64,000 nt of DNA, taken from assembly GCF_900105385.1 (NCBI RefSeq), contig NZ_LT629772.1, positions 3,410,001-3,474,000 on the forward strand, in the 5' to 3' direction. How positions within the stretch are numbered: the first letter of the stretch is position 1; every line of letters begins with the position of its first letter. The notes under the pieces are model-generated. The model was not told the origin of the DNA. It saw only the letters and a program-made list of their open reading frames with translations, and searched no databases. Shown here in pieces: positions 33,352-41,651 of the stretch. This DNA is from Microlunatus soli. Lineage in GTDB: Bacteria > Actinomycetota > Actinomycetes > Propionibacteriales > Propionibacteriaceae. The position numbers and the translations under genes were made by a program.

Positions 33352-34560
33352 GTGACCACACAGGGTCGCGCCGATCAGGGTCCTGAGCTTGTCGAAGGAC
33401 CGGAGTCGTCGTCAGCCGTCGAGCCCGGCAGCTACGACAAACTGGTCGCCGAGGTGACCGAATGGGTGGTCGGCCCCGGCGAGGAGTGGGCGGATCGGAT
33501 CGAGGCCACCGGCGAGGTGCCGGAAGAACTGTGGACCGAGCTGCGCGAACGCGGCTACCTCTCGATGGCCGCGCCCCGACGCCTTGGTGGCAGGGGATTG
33601 AGCTTCGAGCAATGGCTGGGCCTGATGGAGATCTTCTCCCGCAGCCACGCCTCGGTCCGGATGATCGTGCACGTCGTCAACGGAACCTGGCGGGCGATGG
33701 ATCCGTTTGCGACCGAGGCCCAGGTCGACGAATTCGTCCGGCCGTCGGTGGCGGGGCACAAGAAGGTCGCCTTTGCGCTCACCGAGCCCGGCAACGGCAC
33801 CGGTGCCGACATCACCTGTTCCGTCGAGCGGGACGGCGACACCTACTACCTCTCCGGTGAGAAGCACCTGATCACGTTCGGCGTGCGCTGCGACTACTGG
33901 CTGCTGGCCGCCCGGCTCGCCGGATCCACCGGACACCAGGGAACGGTGGCGCTGATGGTGCCGCGCGACGTCACCGGAGCAACCGTACTGGACACCTCGC
34001 AGACGATGGGGGTGACCGGGACCGATCACGCCCACATGATCTTCGACCGCGCGCCGGTGCCGGTGGCCAACCGGCTCGGCGCCGAAGGTGACGGGCTGGC
34101 CGTCGCGCTCGGCGGCTTCCTGTTGCCGTCCCGAGTGTCGGTGGCGATGAGCTGTGTCGGTCTCGCGCAGCGAGCCCAGGAACTGGCCTACGAGTACGCA
34201 ACACAGCGGGTGACCTTCTCACAACCGCTGACCTCCCGGCAGGCGATCCAGTTCCTGCTCGCCGAGAACGAGGCCGACATCGAGGCGGCCAAGCAACTGA
34301 TCTTGCATGCGGCCCGGGAGTGGGAGGCCGGCAGCCCGCGGGCCCAGCAGCTGTCGTCGATGGCCAAGATGACCGCAGTCAGCATGCTCGGACGGGTCAC
34401 CGACAACGCGCTGCAGATCCACGGAGGCCTCGGCTACTGGAAAACCAGCACCATCGAGCGGGTCTACCGTGATGCCCGGGCCCAACGCTTCGAGGAGGGC
34501 ACCAACGAGATCCAGAAGATGGTCGTCTTCCGTGAACTACAGAAATCCAAAGGGTCCTGA
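33352..34560 (+). CDS. Acyl-CoA dehydrogenase
   Basis: A 402-residue flavoprotein. FALTEPGNGTGADITCSVERDG is the flavin-binding signature, LITFGVRCDYWLLAAR follows, RVTFSQPLTSRQAIQFLLAE lies in the C-terminal helical domain, and the catalytic Glu is in RFEEGTNEIQKM. Its start (GTG) is five bases after the fusion gene's stop. The first 25 residues include a repeat-encoded PELVEGP, and the stop codon lies in a second repeat copy. In the CHC pathway this enzyme class would desaturate a ring intermediate. Confidence 0.9.
   Translation: MTTQGRADQGPELVEGPESSSAVEPGSYDKLVAEVTEWVVGPGEEWADRIEATGEVPEELWTELRERGYLSMAAPRRLGGRGLSFEQWLGLMEIFSRSHASVRMIVHVVNGTWRAMDPFATEAQVDEFVRPSVAGHKKVAFALTEPGNGTGADITCSVERDGDTYYLSGEKHLITFGVRCDYWLLAARLAGSTGHQGTVALMVPRDVTGATVLDTSQTMGVTGTDHAHMIFDRAPVPVANRLGAEGDGLAVALGGFLLPSRVSVAMSCVGLAQRAQELAYEYATQRVTFSQPLTSRQAIQFLLAENEADIEAAKQLILHAAREWEAGSPRAQQLSSMAKMTAVSMLGRVTDNALQIHGGLGYWKTSTIERVYRDARAQRFEEGTNEIQKMVVFRELQKSKGS
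33379..33401 (+). repeat. Dispersed repeat copy 2
   Basis: A full copy with self-complementary GGTCC/GGACC ends lies inside the N-terminal coding region of the acyl-CoA dehydrogenase, in frame, encoding PELVEGP. Confidence 0.85.
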
Positions 34561-34575
34561 GCCTGTCGAAGGACC
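34553..34575 (+). repeat. Dispersed repeat copy 3, over a stop codon
   Basis: This copy carries GGTCC/GGACC ends. Its TGA (34558-34560) is the stop codon of the acyl-CoA dehydrogenase. It pairs in inverted orientation with copy 4, 48 bases downstream. Confidence 0.85.
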
Positions 34576-34622
34576 GTGAGCCGCATCCAAGGCCCCGAGC
34601 TCGGAGAAGGTCAGCATCCCAG

Positions 34623-34643
34623 CGCTTCGACAAGCTCAGGGCC
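34623..34643 (-). repeat. Dispersed repeat copy 4 (inverted)
   Basis: The reverse-orientation core CTTCGACAAGCTCAGG lies 20 bases before the SDR gene. Together with copy 3 it could fold the whole intergenic mRNA into a hairpin with a 47-base loop. Confidence 0.85.
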
Positions 34644-34660
34644 CTGACCGTGAGGGATAG

Positions 34661-35479
34661 ATGAGCAAGCTGCACGAGGACAAGATCGCGTTGATCACCG
34701 GGGCATCCCGGGGCATCGGTCGCACATTGGCCCTGACACTGGCCAAGGACGGTTGCGCGATCGTCGTCAACTACAAGAAGAACGCCGAACTCGCCGCCGA
34801 GGTGGTCACCGAGGTCGAGGCTGCCGGCGGCAGGGCGGTCGCGGTGCAGGCCGACGTCGAGACCGAGGAGGGCACCACTGCGCTCTTCGATGCCGTCGCC
34901 GAGGAGTACGGCCGGCTGGACTATTTCGTCGCCAACGCTGCGGCGAGCGCGTTCAAGAACATCGTCGACCTCAAGCCGCACCACCTGGATCGCTCGTACG
35001 CGATGAACATGCGGTCCTTCGTGCTCGGAGCCCAGCAGGCGATCAAGCTGATGGACAACGGCGGCCGGATCCTGACCCTGACCTCATACGGCAGTCACAG
35101 CGCCTACCCGACCTACGCGACGTTGGGTGCGATGAAGGCCGCGGTCGAGGCCTGGGTGCGGTACATGGCGCTGGAGTTCGCGCCGTACGGGATCAACGTG
35201 AACGCGGTGAACGGCGGGCTGATCGACTCCGACTCGCTGGAGTTCTTCTACAACGTGCCGGGGATGGCGCCGATGCAGTCCGTGCTGGACCGGATCCCGA
35301 AGAAGCGCCCGGGAACGGTCCAGGAAGTCGCCGACAGCTGCGCCTTCCTGCTCTCGCCGGCCGCCGAGTACATCACCGGGCAGACGTTGATCGTGGACGG
35401 CGGACTGAGCATCGTCGCACCACCGTTCTTCGCCGACGTGGAAGCTCCGCTGACGCTGCCCGAGCGGCCGACCCGTTGA
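34661..35479 (+). CDS. Enoyl-thioester reductase-type SDR, ChcA-like
   Basis: A 272-residue short-chain dehydrogenase. TGASRGIG (from residue 13) binds NADPH. The active site is Y-x6-K (YATLGAMK), the signature of FabI/FabL enoyl reductases, in place of the Y-x3-K of ordinary SDRs. GGLIDSDSLEFF and GQTLIVDGGLSIV resemble FabL and the 1-cyclohexenylcarbonyl-CoA reductase ChcA of Streptomyces collinus. In this operon it is the likely ring-reducing enzyme. A second fatty-acid enoyl reductase is the main alternative. Confidence 0.82.
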   Translation: MSKLHEDKIALITGASRGIGRTLALTLAKDGCAIVVNYKKNAELAAEVVTEVEAAGGRAVAVQADVETEEGTTALFDAVAEEYGRLDYFVANAAASAFKNIVDLKPHHLDRSYAMNMRSFVLGAQQAIKLMDNGGRILTLTSYGSHSAYPTYATLGAMKAAVEAWVRYMALEFAPYGINVNAVNGGLIDSDSLEFFYNVPGMAPMQSVLDRIPKKRPGTVQEVADSCAFLLSPAAEYITGQTLIVDGGLSIVAPPFFADVEAPLTLPERPTR

Positions 35480-35498
35480 TCATCGGGTCGCGTTGATC

Positions 35499-37556
35499 AT
35501 GAAGGTGTGGAGGCCGGGCCGGATCGGAACCCTGGAACTCGAGCATCGGCTGATCATGGGGTCGATGCACCTCAACCTGGAGGGGCGCGACGATCAGGGG
35601 GCTGCATTGGCAGCCTTCTATGCGGAGCGGGCCCGGGGTGGCGCTTCGCTGATCGTCACCGGCGGGCTGGCCGTCAGCCGGGTCGGTGCCGGCGGACGGA
35701 TGTACGCGTTGATCAACGAGCCGTCCGGCCAGCAGGCGCTCCGACCGTCGATCGAGGCGGTGCACGCCGAAGGCGGCAAGATCGCCGCGCAACTCTTCCA
35801 CGCCGGACGGTACGCCTTTGAGACGTCCTTCGGGCTGCCGCCGGTCGCGCCATCGCCGGTCTACAGCAGCTTCTCCCGCAGCACACCGACCGAGCTGACC
35901 GAGGACGGGATCCGGCAGACCCTGCAGGACTTCGCCGATGCCGCCCGAGTATCGGCCGAGCTCGGTTTCGACGCCGTCGAGGTGATGGCCTCCGAGGGCT
36001 ACCTGGTCAACCAGTTCCTGTCGCCGGTGACCAACCAGCGGGACGATGACTGGGGTGGCGATGCCCGGCGACGGCAGGCGTTCGGTCTGCAGTTGCTGCG
36101 GATGATCAAGGACGCCTGCTCCTTGCCGGTGATCTTCCGGATCTCCGGCGCCGACCTGGTCCCCGACTCCAGCACACCCGCCGAGATCGCCGACTACGCC
36201 GTAGCTCTGGCCCGCGGCGGTGTCGACGCGATCAACGTCGGGGTCGGTTGGCACGAGGCCAGAGTGCCCACCGTCCAGACCCTGGTCCCGCAAGGCGTCT
36301 GGGTGCCGTATGCGGAGTCGATCAAGGACGCCGTCCACGACGCCGGCGTCGACGTGCCGGTGATCGCCTCGAACCGGATCAATCACGTCGATCACGCCGA
36401 GCAGATCCTGAACGACACGGCGATCGACTTCATCTCGATGGCCCGGCCATTCCTGGCCGACCCGCGGATCGTCGCCACGTCCCGGACCCGGCGACTCGAC
36501 CTGGTGAATACCTGCATCGCCTGCAACGAGGCCTGTATCGACCGGTCGATCGGCGATGCCGAGGTCTCCTGTCTGGTCAACCCCCGCGCCGGCCGCGAAC
36601 TGGACTTCCCTGAGAAGCCCCCTGAGCCTGTCGAAGGGGCGGACGACTCGGCACTCCGGATAGCGGTGATCGGTGCCGGACCGGCCGGCCTCGAGGCCGC
36701 CCGATCCCTTGCCACGCTGGGACATCGGGTGACCCTCCATGAGGCGGAGGACGAGCTCGGCGGGCAGTTCCGGATGGCCAGGCAGGTGCCGGGCAAACGG
36801 GACTTCGGCGAGACGATCCGCTACTACACCAAGATCCTTGACGAGCTCGGCGTCGACGTCCGGCTGCGGTCGCCGATCAGCGCCACAGAGCAACTGTCCG
36901 GCTACCACGGGATCGTGCTGGCCACCGGGGTCGAGCCCCGACGCCTCGACCTGCCGGGGATCGACGGTGCAAGCGTGCTCGACTACCAGCAGGCCTTTGC
37001 CGATCCGACGGCGATCGGACGACGGGTCGCGATCATCGGCGGCGGCGGGATCGCTGTCGACCTGGCGCACCTGCTGCTGGCCGGGGCCGAGTCCGATGAT
37101 CTTGCTGCAGAACAGGCGGCGTTCGGTGCCGAATGGGGGCTGGGCGGTGTGGCTGTCACGTCCGAATCCGACCGCACGGTCACCCTGATGAGACGCACCG
37201 GCAAGATCGGCTCCGGGATGGGGATCACGACCCGCTGGGCGGTCGTCGGCGCGATTCGACACCACGGGGTAACCATGATCACCGGCGTGGCCTACCGATC
37301 CGTCACCGAGCACGGTGTGCAGATCGACACCGACGACGGGCCGAAGCTGATCGAAGCCGACACCGTGATCATCGCCGCCGGCCAACAGCCGAACGATCGG
37401 CTGATCAAGCTGATCGACCCGCTCGGCATCCCGTACGAGGTGATCGGCGGTGCCGCGGACACCGCCGGGCTGAACGCGGTCCGGGCGACCAGCCAGGGCC
37501 TCGAGGCCGCCCACAAGCTGGCCGCCCGGGTGACCGCCGGACCGAATCAGCGGTAG
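35499..37556 (+). CDS. FadH-like 2,4-dienoyl-CoA reductase (FMN, [4Fe-4S], FAD)
   Basis: A 685-residue multidomain flavoprotein. An old-yellow-enzyme barrel (residues 1-340) has the FadH-type block ASEGYLVNQFLSPVTNQRDD. Four cysteines in the exact CX2CX3CX11C spacing (CIACNEAC...SC) bind a [4Fe-4S] cluster. An FAD/NAD(P) domain follows (IAVIGAGPAGLEAARSLA and VAIIGGGGIAVDLAHLL). The linker between barrel and FAD domain carries a repeat-encoded PEPVEG. In the operon it could reduce a dienoyl or conjugated-ring intermediate. It ends 10 bases inside the convergent SDR gene. Confidence 0.9.
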   Translation: MKVWRPGRIGTLELEHRLIMGSMHLNLEGRDDQGAALAAFYAERARGGASLIVTGGLAVSRVGAGGRMYALINEPSGQQALRPSIEAVHAEGGKIAAQLFHAGRYAFETSFGLPPVAPSPVYSSFSRSTPTELTEDGIRQTLQDFADAARVSAELGFDAVEVMASEGYLVNQFLSPVTNQRDDDWGGDARRRQAFGLQLLRMIKDACSLPVIFRISGADLVPDSSTPAEIADYAVALARGGVDAINVGVGWHEARVPTVQTLVPQGVWVPYAESIKDAVHDAGVDVPVIASNRINHVDHAEQILNDTAIDFISMARPFLADPRIVATSRTRRLDLVNTCIACNEACIDRSIGDAEVSCLVNPRAGRELDFPEKPPEPVEGADDSALRIAVIGAGPAGLEAARSLATLGHRVTLHEAEDELGGQFRMARQVPGKRDFGETIRYYTKILDELGVDVRLRSPISATEQLSGYHGIVLATGVEPRRLDLPGIDGASVLDYQQAFADPTAIGRRVAIIGGGGIAVDLAHLLLAGAESDDLAAEQAAFGAEWGLGGVAVTSESDRTVTLMRRTGKIGSGMGITTRWAVVGAIRHHGVTMITGVAYRSVTEHGVQIDTDDGPKLIEADTVIIAAGQQPNDRLIKLIDPLGIPYEVIGGAADTAGLNAVRATSQGLEAAHKLAARVTAGPNQR
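36617..36640 (+). repeat. Dispersed repeat copy 5, in an interdomain linker
   Basis: This in-frame copy with GCCCC/GGGGC ends encodes PPEPVEG between the Fe-S region and the FAD domain of the FadH-like protein. The insertion point is a surface linker, which probably explains why it is tolerated. Confidence 0.85.
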
Positions 37557-38518
37557 TTGCTGACGTCCGGCGGTGTGGCTGCTCCCTCGCTGTCGATCAT
37601 GAACCGCCAGGCGTCCGGCCGGGAGCCGTCGACGTCGTCGACGCCGTAATGATCGGCCAGGTCGAACGAGGTCACCGACCGTTGGTTCCACTGCGCCCGA
37701 TCCGGATCGGCAGCCAGGGCTGCGATCGCTCGTCCGACGAAGGCGGGTGACTCCGAGATCACGAACGAGGGCGGCGGCTCGCCCTCGGCACCCGTGGAAT
37801 CGGCCGAGGCCTGCATCCAGTTGTCCTCGGTCACCCCGAAGGCATCCAACATCGCCTCCGACCGCAGCCACCCGGGCGTGATCGCGACCGCCGTGCCACC
37901 GCGCGCCGCGAGCTCGTGCCCCTGGGAGAAGGCCAGCCGATTCAGACCGGTCTTCGCGAGGTCGAAGAACGCCGAGATCCGATAGCGACTCTCGTTGTAG
38001 GCGTTGTGACCGTCGGTCAGCTCGACCAACAATCCGCCGGGCTGCTGTTGCACCAGGCCGAGCGCGTAGTGGCTGGTGATCAGATGGGTCTCGAGCATCC
38101 CGTGCAGAATCTTCAACCCCGCCTGCAGGTCGTGCTCCCAGACGGGCTGATCCCAGTGCCCGATATGCAGGTGTTCGCCGCCGACGTCATTGATCAGGAT
38201 GTCGAGTCGTCCATGGTCGGCATCGATCGACGCGACCAGGTGCTCGACCTGCTCGGGGTCGGAGTGGTCGACCCGCCGCCAGATGCCGATGCCGCCGGCG
38301 TCGGTCACCGCCTGCGCGGTGTCCTCGATGACCTCGGACCGGCCGAACTCCGACGGGCCGTCGGTGCGGGTGCTGCGCCCGGTGCAGTAGACCGTGGCGC
38401 CCGCCGCACCGAGGGCGACGGCGATGCCGCGGCCGGCCCCTCGGGTCGCCCCGGCCACCAGGGCGACCCTGCCGGTGAGCGGCTTCCGGTCGGGATTGTC
38501 TGCTGCTGTGCTGTTCAT
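37547..38518 (-). CDS. SDR-family protein with Phe at the catalytic Tyr position
   Basis: A 323-residue protein. ALVAGATRGAGRGIAVALG is the cofactor motif and LDILINDVGGEH is the family NNAG-like strand. At the active site the usual YxxxK appears as FDLAK (RISAFFDLAKTGLNRLAF): Lys is kept but Tyr is Phe. Loss of hydroxide transfer might abolish dehydrogenase activity, unless a neighbouring Tyr substitutes. The ATG at 38518 is chosen from the family-like start. It diverges from a WYL regulator, with an inverted repeat between them, and so is probably its target. Confidence 0.82.
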   Translation of the reverse strand: MNSTAADNPDRKPLTGRVALVAGATRGAGRGIAVALGAAGATVYCTGRSTRTDGPSEFGRSEVIEDTAQAVTDAGGIGIWRRVDHSDPEQVEHLVASIDADHGRLDILINDVGGEHLHIGHWDQPVWEHDLQAGLKILHGMLETHLITSHYALGLVQQQPGGLLVELTDGHNAYNESRYRISAFFDLAKTGLNRLAFSQGHELAARGGTAVAITPGWLRSEAMLDAFGVTEDNWMQASADSTGAEGEPPPSFVISESPAFVGRAIAALAADPDRAQWNQRSVTSFDLADHYGVDDVDGSRPDAWRFMIDSEGAATPPDVSNYR

Positions 38519-38542
38519 GGCACAACCTTGCCGGCCGGTCAC

Positions 38543-38557
38543 TGACAGAACCTGTCA
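38543..38557. promoter_or_regulatory. Inverted repeat, candidate WYL-regulator operator
   Basis: TGACAGAACCTGTCA has six-base arms and lies between the divergent SDR and WYL regulator genes, 24 bases from each start. It would cover both promoters. Confidence 0.6.
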
Positions 38558-38581
38558 CGTTTGCAGAATACGCTGACCGAC

Positions 38582-39526
38582 ATGCGGAGCTCTCGACTGC
38601 TCGCGCTGTTGATGGCGATCCAACGGCGCGGGCACAGCACGGCACCTCGGTTGGCCGCCGAGCTCGGCGTCTCGGTGCGGACGATCTACCGGGATCTTGC
38701 TGCGCTGCAGGACGCCGGAGTGCCGCTCTGGACGGCGGCCGGCCCCGGTGGCGGGGTCCGGCTGATCGAGGGGTGGCGGTCGCCGATCGACGGGATGACC
38801 GGCGACGAGGCCCAGGCCCTGCTGCTCGGCCAGGCCGGCGCCGACCTCGGACTGGCCTCGGTGCTGGCGACGGCCCGGTCCAAGGTCCGCTCCGGTCTGC
38901 CCAGCTCGGTCCAGTCCCAGATCGATCTGATCAGCGAGCGATTCCTGGCCGATCAGCGGCGCTGGTTCGACGACGCACCCACGCCGACCACCCTGCCGGA
39001 GCTGGCCGACGCGGTCTGGCGCGGTGTCCGGATCGACCTCCGCTACGGGAAGCGTTCGGCTCGCCGACTGGTCGATCCGCTGGGTCTGGTGGTCAAGGCC
39101 GGCGTCTGGTACCTGGTTGCGGCTCATCGGCGACAGCCACGCACCTATCGGGTCGATCGGATCGGCTCGGTGACACTGCGCACCGAGCCGGCGGTACGCC
39201 CGGCGGGGTTTCAGCTCGGCAGCTACTGGGAGAACGCCGGCACCGAGATCGACCGAATGATCCGGGTGATCGATGCCGTGATCCGGATCCCCCGCGGAGC
39301 GGCGATCGCCTTACAACACAGCGTTCCCGGCCCGGCCACCATCGCGGCAGTGGAGACGGCTCGGCCGGTCGACCATGATCGACTCGAGGTACACCTCGGC
39401 GTAGAGGAGACACCGATCGCGGTCGCGATGCTGATCGGTGTCCCGGGGGTCGAGGTGGTCCGGCCGATCTTCCTGCGCCGGGCGCTCCATGATCACGCGG
39501 CGTCGGTGCTCCGCGCCAATGCCTGA
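38582..39526 (+). CDS. YafY/DeoR-type transcriptional regulator with WYL domain
   Basis: A 314-residue protein. The N-terminal winged helix is LLALLMAIQRRGHSTAPRLA with VSVRTIYRDLAALQDAGVPL. The WYL domain follows at about 140-235 (IDLRYG...RRLVDPLGLVVKAGVWYLVAAHR...YRVDRI). This family senses ligands and usually controls a neighbouring metabolic gene, here the divergent SDR. No ribosome binding site is apparent, so the mRNA may be leaderless. Confidence 0.9.
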   Translation: MRSSRLLALLMAIQRRGHSTAPRLAAELGVSVRTIYRDLAALQDAGVPLWTAAGPGGGVRLIEGWRSPIDGMTGDEAQALLLGQAGADLGLASVLATARSKVRSGLPSSVQSQIDLISERFLADQRRWFDDAPTPTTLPELADAVWRGVRIDLRYGKRSARRLVDPLGLVVKAGVWYLVAAHRRQPRTYRVDRIGSVTLRTEPAVRPAGFQLGSYWENAGTEIDRMIRVIDAVIRIPRGAAIALQHSVPGPATIAAVETARPVDHDRLEVHLGVEETPIAVAMLIGVPGVEVVRPIFLRRALHDHAASVLRANA

Positions 39527-39544
39527 AGCGACGGGCGGATCCGG

Positions 39545-40288
39545 TCAGCCGGACGTGATCGTGGTGCCGACGTCGTGGCCGAGGCAGGAGTCGCGCATCA
39601 GTCCGTCGCCGGCGACGTCGAAGACGTGCATCACCAGCCGTTGCTCCTCGGCCAGCACGAAGGCGTTGGTGTCCATGATCCGCAGCCCCTTGCTGATGGC
39701 TTCGGTGTAGGTGAGCCGGCGATAGCGGGAGGCGTCGCTGTGCACGTTGGGATCCTTGTCGTAGACGCCGTCGACACCACGTTTGGCCACCAACAACGCA
39801 TCCGCATCGAGTTCCAGGGCGCGCTGCACCGATGGATAGTCGGTTGTCACGTACGGCTGGCCGATGCCGCCGGCCAGCAGCACGATCGCACCGCGCTCCA
39901 GGTGGCTCATCGCCCGCAGCCGGATGAACGGCTCGGCCACGCTCTGCATCGGCACTGCGGTCATCACCCGGATGTCGCCGTCGTCCTTGCCGGTCAGGGA
40001 TCCACGCAGCATCAGCGCGTTCATCACGGTGCCGAGCATGCCGATGTTGTCGGCCTCGGCGCGGCCGATCCCCCAGCTGTCGGCCATCCGTCCGCGGAAA
40101 TAGTTGCCGCCGCCGACGACGACGCCGATCTGGACTCCGAGCCGATGCACCTGAAGGATCTGCTCGGCCATCTGATCCAGTGCCTGCGGGTCCACACCCC
40201 AGCCATTGTCACCGGCGAGCGCTTCACCACTGAGCTTGAGCACGACCCGTCTGAAACGGGGTGGTCGGTCGGATTCGCTGGTGTCCAC
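39545..40288 (-). CDS. pyrH: Uridylate kinase (UMP kinase) family protein
   Basis: A 247-residue amino-acid-kinase fold. VVLKLSGEALAG, VVVGGGNYFRG, NIGMLGTVMNALMLR and VDGVYDKDP are the UMP kinase signatures. The GTG start follows GGAGC. Housekeeping pyrH normally sits between tsf and frr; neither is here, and several positions differ from the usual sequence (AGGIGQPYVTTDYPSVQRA), so this may be a paralogue. The activity, UMP to UDP phosphorylation, is likely but the role may be specialised. Confidence 0.85.
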   Translation of the reverse strand: MDTSESDRPPRFRRVVLKLSGEALAGDNGWGVDPQALDQMAEQILQVHRLGVQIGVVVGGGNYFRGRMADSWGIGRAEADNIGMLGTVMNALMLRGSLTGKDDGDIRVMTAVPMQSVAEPFIRLRAMSHLERGAIVLLAGGIGQPYVTTDYPSVQRALELDADALLVAKRGVDGVYDKDPNVHSDASRYRRLTYTEAISKGLRIMDTNAFVLAEEQRLVMHVFDVAGDGLMRDSCLGHDVGTTITSG

Positions 40289-40397
40289 GGAACGCTCCTT
40301 CGACGGTCGGCTCGGTCGAGCATAGGAGACCGCGGCCGGTTCGGCTGGCCCGGCGTGGGCCGTCGACCTGCGACCCGGGCTACGTTACGTTGCCGGT

Positions 40398-40877
40398 GTG
40401 CAGGATTGGCAACGAGATCGGATCGGCAGCGCACGCCGCGGTGAGAATCCCGCGGTGATGGCGCGGATGACGGCCAGCTTCGCCGTGATCGGCGACGTCC
40501 AGTTCCTACCGGGTTACTCCGTCGCTCTCGTCGACCGGCCCGGCATCGAGCGGCTGAGCGACCTGCCGCGCGCCGATCGGACCCGATTCCTTGCCGACAT
40601 GGATGCGCTCGGTGAGGCCGTCGAGCAGGCCTGCCGGGCCCGCGATCCGCAGTTCCGCCGGGTGAATCTGGAGATCCTCGGCAACATCGACCCGTTCCTG
40701 CATGCCCATGTCTGGCCGCGGTACGACTGGGAACCCGCCGACCTCGTCAATGGCCCGGTCTGGCTGCATCCGAAGCAGCGGTGGTCCGACACGACCACTG
40801 CACTCGGCCCGCAGCACCAGCAGCTCCGCGACGACATCGTGTCCTACCTGCCGCCGTCCCAGCTGTCCGCGTCGTAA
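40398..40877 (+). CDS. HIT-superfamily protein (diadenosine polyphosphate hydrolase-like)
   Basis: A 159-residue protein. FLPGYSVALVDRPGIERLSDL resembles the HIT domain strand region. The histidine motif is degenerate: LHAHVWPRYDWEP has H-x-H but no third His at the usual spacing, so catalysis may differ. A GTG start with TACGTT a few bases upstream and no ribosome binding site suggests a leaderless mRNA. It diverges from pyrH. Confidence 0.7.
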   Translation: MQDWQRDRIGSARRGENPAVMARMTASFAVIGDVQFLPGYSVALVDRPGIERLSDLPRADRTRFLADMDALGEAVEQACRARDPQFRRVNLEILGNIDPFLHAHVWPRYDWEPADLVNGPVWLHPKQRWSDTTTALGPQHQQLRDDIVSYLPPSQLSAS

Positions 40878-40929
40878 CGGTCTGCGGGCGTCGGGCCGGC
40901 GGTTCACCGACGAAAATGATCTTGTACGG

Positions 40930-41568
40930 CTACCAGTTCGGCTTGCTGGCGACCACCCGCTCGATGATGCCGGCCAGGTAGCGGTCCTGGTGGTCGATGT
41001 GCAGGCCGGCGGCGTACAGGTGCTTGATCGGCCGGCGGGTGAAGTGTTCGCCGGCGTGCCGGATCGACCACAGCTCGAGTGTCCGTTGCAGGAAGCGCAA
41101 CCCTCCGTGCGACGAGCTGACGTGGTCGACCAGGATCAACTTGCCGCCCGGTCGCAGCACTCTGATCATCTCCTGCACCGCTCGTTGATCATCGGGGATG
41201 GCGCACAGGGCGATGGTGCAGATCACGGTGTCGAAGCTGTTGTCGGCAAGATCAAGAGCGTCCGCGGTGCCCTCGCGGAGGTCGACCGACAACCCGAGCG
41301 CGGTGGCGCGCTGCCGAGCGACCTGGAGCATCCGCGGGCTCAACTCGACACCGACCAGGTCGACGCCGGCGGGGTACCACGGCAGGTTCAGCCCGGTCCC
41401 GATGGCGACCTCGAGCGTGCGGCCCTCGGCCTGTCCACACGCCCAGCCGCGACTGTCGCGCAGCACCCGCCGTTCGATGAACCCCATGCTGCGGTCGTAG
41501 CTGTCGGCGTGGTCATCCCAATAGCCGCGTTGTTGTCGGTCAGCTTCCGAGAGATGCTCCGGTGCCAT
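40930..41568 (-). CDS. Class I SAM-dependent methyltransferase (UbiE-like)
   Basis: A 212-residue protein. LEVAIGTGLNLPWYPAGVDLVGVELS is the SAM-binding motif I with the acidic strand-2 end. FDTVICTIALCAIPDDQRAVQEMIRVLRPGGKLILVDH gives motifs II-III. It resembles UbiE/phospholipid-N-methyltransferase relatives. A small-molecule or lipid substrate is likely but not defined. No nearby partner gene is evident. Confidence 0.85.
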   Translation of the reverse strand: MAPEHLSEADRQQRGYWDDHADSYDRSMGFIERRVLRDSRGWACGQAEGRTLEVAIGTGLNLPWYPAGVDLVGVELSPRMLQVARQRATALGLSVDLREGTADALDLADNSFDTVICTIALCAIPDDQRAVQEMIRVLRPGGKLILVDHVSSSHGGLRFLQRTLELWSIRHAGEHFTRRPIKHLYAAGLHIDHQDRYLAGIIERVVASKPNW

Positions 41569-41651
41569 GACGACGACAGTAGTGACGTTGGTGGTCAGAC
41601 AGACAGACTTTTGTCATCCGTCCCGAGGACTGATGCCGAGGTCGGGGGCGG

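Noticed and set aside
31686..33359. A 557-codon frame antisense to the acyl-CoA ligase half
   Set aside because: The sense strand carries all AMP-ligase motifs; the antisense protein is low-complexity.
35373..37871. An 832-codon frame antisense to the FadH-like gene
   Set aside because: It is a mirror of a conserved coding sequence and extends across three genes on the other strand.
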